Source: Cladochytrium replicatum (lineage: Eukaryota; Chytridiomycota; Chytridiomycetes; Cladochytriales; Cladochytriaceae). From it: DNA of 64,000 nucleotides. This document shows, one piece after another, positions 22,755-32,115 of the stretch (position 1 is the stretch's first letter; each line of letters begins with the position of its first letter). The position numbers and the translations under genes are program-made. Location of the stretch: positions 434,001-498,000 of the forward strand of contig JAHLKD010000023.1 in the NCBI GenBank assembly GCA_025526935.1, in the 5' to 3' direction. Under the pieces are notes generated by a model. That model was not told the DNA's origin. It did not search any database and saw nothing but the letters and a program-made list of their open reading frames with translations.

Positions 22755-24995
22755 ATGTCGACAACTTCGAGGGTTCAGGATCGCTTGGCGAGGGCTCATG
22801 TTGGACAGCCTTTGGAACCTCGGGAACGATTGCGGCATCTTGCGGAGCGCTTGGGGGAACCTCGCAATGCGTGGAGGAATGCGTTTTTGTTGATGTATTC
22901 ATTGGAGGACGTTGCTGGATTTTTGGCCAGTATTGGATCTGGCCAGATCGCTGTCCCGAATGCACTTGTGGAATTGCTAAACCGTGCGCGTGAAGAGGGA
23001 CGCGCTGAATCGGCCGTATCGCTCGAGCAGCTTGCAATCGAGAACGATGCACTTGTGATGCAGTGCTCGGCGCTTGCGGATAACTTGGTTCTGGCGACGG
23101 ATCAGCTTGATCCCATTGATGTTCCTGATGTCGAGGACGATGGAGAGAAGCGTTGGACTGATTCCCAGACCCAGACCGATTTTTGGGATGCCGATTTATC
23201 GAACCATGATGGAATTGGCCAAAACTTGGCAGACCTGCAGCAGGAACTGGCTAGTGCTTGTCGAGAGCTTCGCGTTGCACAGGAGAATGCAGCGGAAGCA
23301 CGGCGCAAGGCAGCCAGCGCTGCAGCGGAGCTAGAGACGGCTCGATCGGTGGAGGCAAAGCGAGTTTCAGCTCTGGATGACTTGGAGAAGCAGTTGAAGG
23401 TGTCCCAAGAGCTTGCCAGCCAACTCCGCATCGAGGCCGAACTGGTAGAGGCGGAATTGGCCTCAGTGAAGGCTGCCGGAGCCAGTCTTCGCACTCGTTT
23501 GGATCGCGCCAACATACCCGACGGCGAAATGGCGCAGCAGAGCGGGCGTGGGAGCGAGGTCTCTTCACAAAACGAAAATGGACCTCCAACGTTGGCAGAT
23601 CGATTTTGTGGTCTGTGGCGAGCAGAATGCAGGGCCAACCACAAATTGCGTGAAGCTTTGGATTTATCAATTGCTGAATGTGACAGATTGAAGAGGGATC
23701 GTGATCAGATTCGAGCATTACTTGCAGTGTCATCATCATCTGACGATCAGCACTCTGATATGCAAGAGCTTGGACCAAAGGACTCGGCATCACAACAAGC
23801 TTCCCCAGTTTTACCATCTGCCCAATTTGTTTTGAAAGATGCAGCTGTACCAACAGTGAAAACACTTGGAACTAGTGATTATCATGGACCTACAGCGGAT
23901 GTTTTCCAGAGCTTTCCAGTTGGCCAATCTTCCCCTCCACAGGGAAACATTGGACTGGAAATTGTTTCAGCACTCCAACAAACTGGGCTTCTCACCAAAC
24001 GATCAGAGAAGTTAGACCAGAATGCTCTAAACAGCATACCTCTTTTTGCTGGGACTTCTTCTTCAGGCCAGGCTGATGATGCCAGCTCAAATGAGTTAGG
24101 GAAGTTTTTCAAAGCAGTGACAAAAGTTGCAATTAGTCAAGCTTGGACAGAACCAATGCAAGCTCAAGCTATGGTGCTACGGTTCAAAGATAATTCTGCA
24201 GTGTCACGCTGGTGGGACGATCGTGATGAACAGTGGAGGCGTGAGCGTGTTCAGGATTTGGAAAAGTTGAAGGAAGCTTTGATTGGTCGCTTCCGCTCCC
24301 CAGATTTCTTGATCCACGCCAGGCAAACTTTGGAATTTTTGCCTATTGAATCGTTCCCATCATTGGATCAGCTGTTAAATGAAATGTCACGTCTTAACCA
24401 ACTTGCCAAAAGTTCGCCAACAGGAAGCATCTCAGAGAACACCTTGATTCAACGTATTGTGGACCATTCAGCTTTTCCATCAACAGTTCGGGAATCATGG
24501 GACCAAGAAAGGTCCAAATTGGCTACACCATATCCAAGTCGCACTGTTGTAACAAACTTGGATATATTTGGAGTTTGGTGTGCTAAGAAGTTTTCTTACC
24601 TGAAGTCAAACCCTTTCGCTGATGCACATGCTAAGTGGATAAAAACAGCAAAGGATCCCAATGTCAAAAATGACTCAGTTGAGAATCAGCGACCATCATC
24701 ATCTCAACAAAAGCCTAAAAAAGAACCGTCCGAAAAGTCAAAACGCCCCTTTCTGCCAGCAGAAGAGTTCAAAGTGAAGGTTGAAGATCCTGCGTGGCGA
24801 AAAGCAAATCCCAGTCCTTTCCCATGTCGAAACGCTGCTTGCAAAGGAGCTAAGCATTATAGACTGGACTGCCCCAATTATCGGAATCGGAGAGACAATA
24901 GTAGTGGTGCTCCAGCTACCACTTCCTCATCTTACACGATTTTCAGCAGTAGTGTAGCGAGCGGAGATTCTTTGACTGAGGAGGATTTTTACTGA
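22755..24995 (+). CDS. Gag polyprotein of the Gypsy element
   Basis: The frame is open from 22,608 but the first ATG is at 22,755 (MSTTSRVQDRL), giving 746 residues. The N-terminal third is helical with a long coiled coil (~residues 150-230, ELASACRELRVAQENAAEA). The middle has a retrotransposon-gag-like capsid domain (LRFKDNSAVSRWWDD, LIGRFRSPDFLIHARQTLEF). The C-terminus has a zinc knuckle of unusual spacing, C-x4-C-x4-H-x4-C (CRNAACKGAKHYRLDC). It ends EEDFY, overlapping the pol frame by 16 nt. Gag packages element RNA into virus-like particles. Confidence 0.85.
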   Translation: MSTTSRVQDRLARAHVGQPLEPRERLRHLAERLGEPRNAWRNAFLLMYSLEDVAGFLASIGSGQIAVPNALVELLNRAREEGRAESAVSLEQLAIENDALVMQCSALADNLVLATDQLDPIDVPDVEDDGEKRWTDSQTQTDFWDADLSNHDGIGQNLADLQQELASACRELRVAQENAAEARRKAASAAAELETARSVEAKRVSALDDLEKQLKVSQELASQLRIEAELVEAELASVKAAGASLRTRLDRANIPDGEMAQQSGRGSEVSSQNENGPPTLADRFCGLWRAECRANHKLREALDLSIAECDRLKRDRDQIRALLAVSSSSDDQHSDMQELGPKDSASQQASPVLPSAQFVLKDAAVPTVKTLGTSDYHGPTADVFQSFPVGQSSPPQGNIGLEIVSALQQTGLLTKRSEKLDQNALNSIPLFAGTSSSGQADDASSNELGKFFKAVTKVAISQAWTEPMQAQAMVLRFKDNSAVSRWWDDRDEQWRRERVQDLEKLKEALIGRFRSPDFLIHARQTLEFLPIESFPSLDQLLNEMSRLNQLAKSSPTGSISENTLIQRIVDHSAFPSTVRESWDQERSKLATPYPSRTVVTNLDIFGVWCAKKFSYLKSNPFADAHAKWIKTAKDPNVKNDSVENQRPSSSQQKPKKEPSEKSKRPFLPAEEFKVKVEDPAWRKANPSPFPCRNAACKGAKHYRLDCPNYRNRRDNSSGAPATTSSSYTIFSSSVASGDSLTEEDFY
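24980..24995 (+). promoter_or_regulatory. gag-pol overlap, candidate -1 frameshift site
   Basis: The pol frame opens at 24,980 and the gag stop is at 24,993-24,995. Pol is in the -1 frame relative to gag, and the overlap contains GATTTTTACTGA. A T5 run would let tRNA-Phe slip from TTT (24,987) to TTT (24,986). The pol frame has no ATG nearby, only a GTG at 25,019, favouring a fusion product. Confidence 0.5.
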
Positions 24996-27900
24996 GGGCC
25001 TCCCTTGAGGGCAATAGGGTGGCCTTAGTCGACTTAGAAGATTCTCTTTCAAAGCCCATATTCACTACAACACACAGCAGGCCGTTGGTGGACGCCCCTC
25101 CCCCTGCTAGAAAGAATCAGCATCCGAGCGCTCAGTTAAATCCACGGTATTACCGAGCATTATGTACACATTTCAACGTCTCCCCAACAGTAGATGTTTT
25201 TGGGGATGGAGCTTCAAGATTGGCAAAGCAGTTTTGGAGCAAAGATCCAATAGATCTATCAGTTGAAGGTTGTTTAGGGCCGGATCCTACCAGTTTGGGT
25301 GTTCCCTGGCCAACTGAAGAGATTTTTTACGCAAACCCACCTCCACATCTGCTTGAGAGCTTCTTGAAAAAGGTCAGAAATCAGCGCTTAAGCTCTGCTT
25401 TATTAGTATGCCCTTATCGGACAAGGGATCGATCATTTGCTATCATCAAAGCTTTGCTTCAAGCACAACCTGTTCAATTGCCTTTAGAGCGAGACCTATT
25501 TTTACCAAGATCGGCTCAAGTACCATTCAGAAATCGGAGGAAAGACTTTTATCAGCAGAACAAGCCATTGCCTGATGAATGGGGTCCACCTAATTGGGGG
25601 CCGATTGGAGCTTTCTTGATTTCAGGAGACATTAAGAAATTGACATCCTTCCAGAATCTCTCAAATCAAGTGATTACATTTGAAAATTTGGAATCACGCC
25701 TGCTGAATCTTTTAGTCACCCCAAGTATTCAGCAGTTTTTGGCAGCAACACCAATCTACAACGTTGATCGTACTCCCCAAAATGGTTTGCACAAAAAGTT
25801 TTCTACGCTTATGGAGGCTATCACCACACCTTGGAAAGATGTGATGGATGAGGTTGTTGGGGAATGTAACACTGAAGTGACATCTGCGTTGGAAACAGAT
25901 AGAGATCACCCAGTCAACCCCTCACCTCCTAAGCCAGTAGTGCCATTTTGGTGCATGGGAACTATTGATCACAAAGAGCATCCAATTATTGTTGATACTG
26001 GATCATCCATTTCCGTTGTGTCGTACAATTTATATCATGAGTTGGGACTGTCTGCTCCACGACGTGAGTGTCACGAGCCACTAGAGGGCATAGGAGGTGC
26101 CAATACTGCCACTGAGGAGATAGTGTCAGATATTGTGCTCTATGCGTATGGTGGTCGTGAATTGCGGATTGCTGTCAGGTTTTTGATGGTGCAGCACTCT
26201 AGACCCCTTCTCTTACTTGGTATGGATGTAATCCGTCCAATGTGTTTTGTCATTTGCATCCGCCCTCTTCCTCAGCCATCATTTATGCAATCACCTCGGG
26301 ATCCTATGACAATTGTACCATGTTCGTCGACCCCGAACTTGGTTCTTCGCGGGGGCAGGGAGAAGAATGGGGCAAAGAAAACACTAATAGTCTCAATGTC
26401 ATCGTATTCAACGATAGAACTGAAATCCTTTCAGGCCATATTCACCATTGAGAACATCTCTGAAATTGAAAAATCAGAGATTCGACAAGCACATTTGGAA
26501 TCAAAGTTAACACTCTCACAGAAGCAGATTAGCACTCTCTGTGATCGTGCAGGAATTGATCCTTTTAATCCACCAGAAGTTCCAAATGCATTCCTGAAAG
26601 TGTTGCTTTCTTATGGAAGATTCAATCTTGACATGCCAAGAGTGTTGGTCAAATTGACTTTGATGGTTGTATGCAAATTTCATAAGGCTTTCTCTTATCC
26701 TGGAAATGACTTGGGAGAGTTCAAGGAATTTCCTTTTGATGTGGAATTGATAGGGAAATTACCAGTAGAGCCCCCTCCCAGGAGATTCAGCCCAAAGCAA
26801 GTGGAGGCTGCCAGGAAAGAGTTTGATACATTTGCCAGGCTCAAACGATATGGTCCGATACCTGATGCAGAGTATGTTAGCGAGGTGGTTGTTGTATTCT
26901 ACCCTGAAGAATCTGGGAGAGCACCACGTATTACCGGAGATTATACAGTATTGAATGCTCACACAAAGTTGACTCCGTACCCGTTCACTCCAATGCACTT
27001 GGTATTACGGTGGTTACAAAATTCTTCATTTGCCGTTGCATCAGGAGGTGATCAAAATAAGGCTTTCCATCAAATTGTGTGCACAGAAAGAGCAAAGCGT
27101 TTATTAGCAATACGAATGCCTGGATCAGGGCAAGTGATTGCTCCATCACATATGCCACAGGGTCCAAAGAATGCTCCAGCTCACTTAGAAAAATGCTCAG
27201 ATTTTTCATACAAAGGACTTGTATGGAAGATAATGGTGAAATATGCTGATGATCAGAACCTGTCACAAACAACTGCATTCGAGCATGTTGATGCAGTTAT
27301 CCATTGGTTACGACGGACTGTTCAGTTTGGATGGACTTTGAAGATGGCAAAGTCTTTCTTTTTGGTTGTAATGCTCAATGCACTTGGATTTGTGTTTGAT
27401 CAGAAAGGCAGGAGGCCTGACCCAACCAAGTTAAGATCGGTCAAGAATTTATTGCCACCACAAACAGTTGCCGAACTTTGGATGTTTTGGGGTCTAGCCA
27501 GTTTTTATCGGGAATCAATTCCTGGCCTGCAGACAGACTACCGAATTTTATCTGATATGATCATTGAGGCTGTCAAGCGTTATCATGCAAAGCGTCCAAA
27601 GAAGAAGGTGTCTCACCGGGTCTCAGATGGCATCGCAGAGGATCTAAGGAGACAAGCTGATGTGGGGATTCAGCCCTGCAATGTTCCTGAAGATCTGATG
27701 CACAACGATGTCCTGAGGGTGAGAGAGAAAGACCGCAACATGAAGAAATTCATGGAGAGGTGTGAAGTACACCACTCAGCGGAATTTCTCAGTGCTTTTG
27801 AGAGGTTAAAGCAAGAACTGTGCAGTGATAGAGTCATAGCTGTAGTGCTACCTCCATATGAATATCTAATGTCACTGCATTTTGACACCTCCTATGTTGG

Positions 27901-29911
27901 AACTAATTTAACAATCATGCAAACACAACCAGACATGACAACAAAACCAATTGCTTTTTACAGCAAGGCCTGTGGTCCAACAGAGATGAAGCTGTGGGCT
28001 ACGGAGCTCGAAGTTTGGGGATTAATTACGGGACTGGAAAGTGCTGAAAGAGCCGGCTTCCTGTATGGGGATTTCCCTTTCTCAATTGTTGTAGATCATG
28101 AAGCTTTGCTGTGGTTGAAGAATTACCAAGGTTCCAACAGAAAATATGCACGAATGTGTTTGAAATTTATGGAATACGCAGATCGCGCTGTAATTGTGCA
28201 TAGGCCAGGCTACCTGCATGTTGTTCCAGATGCTTTGTCACGGTTGCCTCGTACTGAGGACTCTTGGTCAGTAACACGTTCAGCTTTGTATGCAATGGAT
28301 GGTTCCATCGCTGTATCTAGTTGGATGCTGCATTGCAGTCAAAACTCCAAGCGGGAGACTTATCAGACGAGTGTGGGAACTGTAGGACCCCATACCCTGA
28401 TAGAATTGTTACAGAATGAACTGCAAAAAACTCAATATGAACCAGCACAGCGTTATCTAGCAATTATAGAAAAAAATAATGGAGATTTGAAGCAGTGCAG
28501 TGAGCAAGAGCGAGTCTTTGCCACCTCTTGGGAATTTATAGATAATATTCTGTATCATAATGCTGGAGGTTGGAAGGTATTTGTACCAACTGAGGTTGCC
28601 GAAGCAACTATCCTCCAGGATAGACATGAAAGAGGTGGTCATTTTTCTGCTGAAAAAATGTTTGCTGCATTAGCTACAGTCTTCTGGTTTCCAAAGATGC
28701 TGCATAAGATCAGGAGATGGGTCAAAGGTTGCCAGGTGTGTCAAGATCATGCCCGAGCACCCCCTCATTCAACTTTCCTCCGGAATATTGCAGCCATAAC
28801 TGGTCGTTGGGCTCATTCATCTTTAGACAATGCAGGTCCATTCTGTGGTTGTCATCCATTGATTGGCATTCTTGTTGTAGTCTGCTGCTTCTCTTCACGA
28901 TGTCATCTCTACAAGTGTAACATCAACCCAACATCCGAAGAAGTTGGCAATTTGATATACGAGAGATATTATCCACTCCATGGTTTACCAGAGAGATTCA
29001 CATCAGATAGAGGATCTGCCTTTGTTAGTGGGATGACGCAGACAGTCCTGAAGCGATTGGGAATCGAGCAGCATTCTAGTACAGCTCATCATCCACAGGC
29101 TAATCCATATGCAGAGAGCACAGTGAAATTGGCAGTTGCAGTTCTATCCAAATTAGCTGATGCAGTGTACGATGGGGATGACTGTGGGTTAGCATGGGAG
29201 CGTTACCTTCCGATGGTTGAGTTCGCAATCAATTCACAAGTTCGAGCCAGTAATGAACCTTTGGGAGTTACCAGATTTGAACAGGATTTGGGATATAATC
29301 CCACTGGTCCAGGAGCCCTTATCGATTCGTCAGAACATCGTGCCCTACGGTCAGCTGATGCAGAAAGACTAGTCGATCGATTGAGGGAATTGCAAATCCA
29401 GTGCACTACACTTTATTCAGAATATCAGGAGTATTATAAAAGAGCTCAGGACACTAAGAGGCCAATTCCAATATTCAAAGTTGGAGACGATGTTATGCTC
29501 ACCACCAAGCATATGAAGTTCTATCAACGGAAACTATCGGAATCTTGGGTTGGTCCATTTGTCGTTGAGGAAGTGGGCAAGTATGACACCTACCGTCTTG
29601 CACTTCCCAAAAAGTTTTCTCGTGTCAATCCTTGGTTTCATGTTTCAATGTTGAAGAAGCATGAACCTCCTGCTCCCCGGCAGCAAGGTCGAGATAGGCC
29701 AGAACCGGAGCTCGAAGAAGATGGTGAATGGTATGAAGTCGAACGAATAGTGGCTCACCGGAAACATCGCGGGAAACTCCAGTTTCGTGTGCGTTGGTTA
29801 GGCTATCCGCCCTCTGATGACTCCTGGGAACCTGCTGACGAACTGGAAGAACATTCAGCTGACACTGTTGCAGAGTACAAGGAGCGTGCAGGTGTTTTCA
29901 TTCTTTTTTGA
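24980..29911 (+). CDS. Pol polyprotein: methylase-like domain, protease, RT, RNase H, integrase, chromodomain
   Basis: Domains in order: an N-terminal module (VDVFGDGASRLAKQFWS, IFYANPPPHLLESFLKK, SALLVCPY) resembling the degenerate Dam-type methylase domain known from DIRS-like elements; aspartic protease with VDTGSS (~25,995) and LLLLGMDVI; reverse transcriptase with SGGDQNKAFHQIV, MPQGPKNAPAH and YADDQN (~27,243); RNase H (LHFDTSYVG, AFYSKACGP, VVDHEALLWL); integrase with HHCC (HERGGH, CQVCQ) and DDE core (LDNAGPF, FTSDRGSAF, NPYAES), then GPF (VGPFVVEEVGKYDTYRL); and a C-terminal chromodomain (YEVERIVAHRKHRGKLQFRV, WLGYPPSDDSWEP). Chromodomains steer integration to marked chromatin. RT motifs are diverged from the usual YHQI and MPFGLTNAP, but the catalytic Asp residues are present. 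Confidence 0.9.
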   Translation, partial: GGFLLRASLEGNRVALVDLEDSLSKPIFTTTHSRPLVDAPPPARKNQHPSAQLNPRYYRALCTHFNVSPTVDVFGDGASRLAKQFWSKDPIDLSVEGCLGPDPTSLGVPWPTEEIFYANPPPHLLESFLKKVRNQRLSSALLVCPYRTRDRSFAIIKALLQAQPVQLPLERDLFLPRSAQVPFRNRRKDFYQQNKPLPDEWGPPNWGPIGAFLISGDIKKLTSFQNLSNQVITFENLESRLLNLLVTPSIQQFLAATPIYNVDRTPQNGLHKKFSTLMEAITTPWKDVMDEVVGECNTEVTSALETDRDHPVNPSPPKPVVPFWCMGTIDHKEHPIIVDTGSSISVVSYNLYHELGLSAPRRECHEPLEGIGGANTATEEIVSDIVLYAYGGRELRIAVRFLMVQHSRPLLLLGMDVIRPMCFVICIRPLPQPSFMQSPRDPMTIVPCSSTPNLVLRGGREKNGAKKTLIVSMSSYSTIELKSFQAIFTIENISEIEKSEIRQAHLESKLTLSQKQISTLCDRAGIDPFNPPEVPNAFLKVLLSYGRFNLDMPRVLVKLTLMVVCKFHKAFSYPGNDLGEFKEFPFDVELIGKLPVEPPPRRFSPKQVEAARKEFDTFARLKRYGPIPDAEYVSEVVVVFYPEESGRAPRITGDYTVLNAHTKLTPYPFTPMHLVLRWLQNSSFAVASGGDQNKAFHQIVCTERAKRLLAIRMPGSGQVIAPSHMPQGPKNAPAHLEKCSDFSYKGLVWKIMVKYADDQNLSQTTAFEHVDAVIHWLRRTVQFGWTLKMAKSFFLVVMLNALGFVFDQKGRRPDPTKLRSVKNLLPPQTVAELWMFWGLASFYRESIPGLQTDYRILSDMIIEAVKRYHAKRPKKKVSHRVSDGIAEDLRRQADVGIQPCNVPEDLMHNDVLRVREKDRNMKKFMERCEVHHSAEFLSAFERLKQELCSDRVIAVVLPPYEYLMSLHFDTSYVGTNLTIMQTQPDMTTKPIAFYSKACGPTEMKLWATELEVWGLITGLESAERAGFLYGDFPFSIVVDHEALLWLKNYQGSNRKYARMCLKFMEYADRAVIVHRPGYLHVVPDALSRLPRTEDSWSVTRSALYAMDGSIAVSSWMLHCSQNSKRETYQTSVGTVGPHTLIELLQNELQKTQYEPAQRYLAIIEKNNGDLKQCSEQERVFATSWEFIDNILYHNAGGWKVFVPTEVAEATILQDRHERGGHFSAEKMFAALATVFWFPKMLHKIRRWVKGCQVCQDHARAPPHSTFLRNIAAITGRWAHSSLDNAGPFCGCHPLIGILVVVCCFSSRCHLYKCNINPTSEEVGNLIYERYYPLHGLPERFTSDRGSAFVSGMTQTVLKRLGIEQHSSTAHHPQANPYAESTVKLAVAVLSKLADAVYDGDDCGLAWERYLPMVEFAINSQVRASNEPLGVTRFEQDLGYNPTGPGALIDSSEHRALRSADAERLVDRLRELQIQCTTLYSEYQEYYKRAQDTKRPIPIFKVGDDVMLTTKHMKFYQRKLSESWVGPFVVEEVGKYDTYRLALPKKFSRVNPWFHVSMLKKHEPPAPRQQGRDRPEPELEEDGEWYEVERIVAHRKHRGKLQFRVRWLGYPPSDDSWEPADELEEHSADTVAEYKERAGVFILF

Positions 29912-29947
29912 GTTTATCTGATGACATGAGCTTTGGTGACCCAAAAG

Positions 29948-29967
29948 CTCATCTTCGAGGGGGCACC
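29948..29967 (+). promoter_or_regulatory. Polypurine tract before the right LTR
   Basis: CTTCGAGGGGGCACC lies directly before the right LTR. The corresponding sequence CTTCGAGGCGGCATC precedes the 3' LTR of the non-autonomous element, supporting use as the plus-strand primer. Confidence 0.6.
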
Positions 29968-30387
29968 TGTTAAATTCTGTGTACCCTTGGAGGGCTTACC
30001 CATTGTTTTGTGCAATAGGCTTTTCTCTTGGGCTTGAGAAGTTTTCATGCTATTGCTCGATTTATGTTTTGGGCAGTCATGCTGTTTATTTTCTTTATTG
30101 TAATTGTTGAATATTCTTCTGTGTGGGAATATTTATTGCGGTGTGAGGGTGGCTGGTTCCTTGAGACAGTGGAACAAACCAAACACTCACACACCACAGT
30201 CTTCCTGGTTAGCAATCCCAGCCTTGATTTGTATTAGCCACAGAGTGCTTGTGTGCAACAAGGGAATTTGCTTTATCATCACCCCATATTCAACTGGGCC
30301 AAGAGACGGAACCTGGAGCTGTTGTGCTAGCTAAAGTACAGCTAAACACGCCCTACCGCTGCCAGGAGAAGCCCTTGGTTTTTAACA
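29968..30387 (+). repeat. Right LTR (420 bp) of the Gypsy element
   Basis: Near-identical to 22,187-22,606; followed by the TSD copy GAGAT at 30,388-30,392. Confidence 0.95.
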
Positions 30388-30392
30388 GAGAT

Positions 30393-30991
30393 GTTGGTGT
30401 GGGGGTAGTGACGAAGTTTCAAATTGCGGACAGGGGCAAACGAAACTCTAATTGGTCCATTATGCGCAACAGCTGAAGACTGAAAATGCAACATCAACGG
30501 ATGAAGTGGAGGCACAACAGGCATAGGAACAATGAGATCATTGTGACAAGCGGAAAAATAAGGAGATGAGCCATAACTGACTGGAGATGACCAATAGAAT
30601 TGCAACACAGCAGCTGGTAACAGAGGGCTGGAATCACTAGACCAGCGAGCATACATACGTGCCTGAGGGTACTTCAGCCTGAACTCAAAAGTAGGAATTT
30701 GCGCAAACAGCAACAAACCAACACGCGAAGTAGTATGGGCTAGCGAAAACAGACGACACAGTGCATGATAACAAAAATGCTCGAGTACCTGAATCTGAGC
30801 AGTGGAAGGCCGAATAAGTGCTAAACCAAACTCAAGTGAAGGTCTAATAAAAGACAAAAACAACAACCTGGCAACACGAGGAGCAGACCCACCAAAGTAC
30901 GAGACATAAGGTGCAAAAAGATGCAATGAGGCACAATCTTTCTCTAAGTGATGATCAATAGTTGCAGCAAGATCAAAAACCCTGCAATAGT
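30393..30991 (-). mobile_element. LINE A, middle segment (post-RT region)
   Basis: The minus-strand frame reads APRVARLLFLSFIRPSLEFG, LEHFCYHALCRLFSL and FEFRLKYPQARMYARW. It is homologous to LINE E at 39,630-40,514 (VVVRHLFLSFIRPTLEFG). It corresponds to the thumb/C-terminal part of LINE ORF2. It is cut on the left by the Gypsy element and on the right by hAT-1; removing both with one TSD copy each restores a continuous LINE. Confidence 0.8.
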
Positions 30992-30999
30992 AAAATAGT
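30992..30999. repeat. 8-bp TSD AAAATAGT, left copy (hAT-1)
   Basis: AAAATAGT is repeated at 36,911-36,918, immediately outside the right TIR. Eight base pairs is the hAT signature. Confidence 0.95.
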
Positions 31000-31180
31000 T
31001 AAGGATCGGCGGGTTTTAGGGTCTTTCGGGTCGGGTCCGGGTCCATTGACTAAATGTACCCGACCCGAGTGCCGGGTTTTCATGGAAAATTTTCGGGTCG
31101 GATCCGGGTCGGGTATCGGGTCCAGTAGGAAAACCCTTCTCGGGTCAAAAGTCAGACCCGAGTAAAACCCGATGTGATAG
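31000..31180 (+). repeat. hAT-1 left TIR and G-run-rich terminal segment
   Basis: After the 15-bp TIR come repeated GGGTC/CGGGT units, including GGGTC-TTTC-GGGTC-GGGTCC-GGG, which has four G3 runs with short loops (G-quadruplex-compatible). Identical segments start hAT-2 and hAT-3. Confidence 0.85.
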
Positions 31181-31205
31181 AGAATCTAAAACGAAGCTAT
31201 TGTTC

Positions 31206-31995
31206 TTTCTGTCCACGCGGACACTTTCCAAGAAGACGCAATATAAGTTTTGTATGTATCAAACAATTTTGCATCACAACGGACATCGAGGCATGTATTT
31301 TCTGTCCACCCGGACACTTTCTCAACTCATTGACGTACTTCAGTTATCTCTACCCAATACAACTAACCTCTCTATCAATGTTACTAGCAATAAGATTCTG
31401 TCCACCCGGACACTTTCTTAACTCATTGACGGTACTTGAGTGATCTCTATCAAGTACAACTAACATCTCTATCAATGTTACTAGCAATAAAATTATGTCC
31501 ACCCGGACACTTTCTCAACTCATTGACGGTACTTCAGTGATCTCTATCAAGTACAGCTAACCTCTCTATCAATGTTACTAGCAATAAGATTCTGTCCACC
31601 CGGACACTTTCTTAACTCATTGACGGTACTTGAGTGATCTCTATCAAGTACAAACTAACATCTCTATCAATGTTACTAGCAATAAGATTCTGTCCACCCG
31701 GACACTTTCTCAACTCATTGACGTACTTCAGTTATCTCTACCCAATACAGCTAACCTCTCTATCAATGTTACTAGCAATACGATTCTGTCCACCCGGACA
31801 CTTTCTCAACTCATTGACGTACTTCAGTTATCTCTACCCAATACAGCTAACCTCTCTATCAATGTTACTAGCAATAGGATTCTGTCCACCCGGACACTTT
31901 CTCAACTCATTGACGTACTTCAGTTATCTCTACCCAGTACAACTAACCTCTATCAATGTTACTAGCAATACGATTCTGTCCACCCGGACACTTTC
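31206..31995 (+). repeat. hAT-1 left subterminal array, ~9 copies of a ~97-bp unit
   Basis: Each unit holds TGTCCACCCGGACA (palindromic arms TGTCC/GGACA around ACCC), then TTTCTCAACTCATTGACG, and later ATCAATGTTACTAGCAATA. Units start near 31,208, 31,303, 31,400, 31,497, 31,593, 31,690, 31,788, 31,886 and 31,977. Open frames across the array are repeat artefacts. They are likely transposase-binding sites. Confidence 0.9.
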
Positions 31996-32115
31996 CAAGA
32001 AGTCACAACGGAAGTTCTGTAACAAACAATTTCTACCACGACAGACCTCGAGAGCTGTGCTTTCTGTGGTCCTGGACATTAGAGTCGGTAACGTTCCAGC
32101 CACACCACAGCAAAA

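Larger units (their letters stand above)
22187..30387 (+). mobile_element. Full-length Ty3/Gypsy chromovirus-type LTR retrotransposon
   Basis: An 8.2-kb element with 420-bp LTRs starting TGTT and ending AACA, a 5-bp TSD, a PBS, gag and pol ORFs, and a polypurine tract. I see one base difference between the LTRs (near 22,259 versus 30,040), so insertion is recent. It sits inside LINE A. The domain order PR-RT-RH-IN-chromodomain defines a chromovirus. Both long frames are open, so it may be autonomous. Confidence 0.95.
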
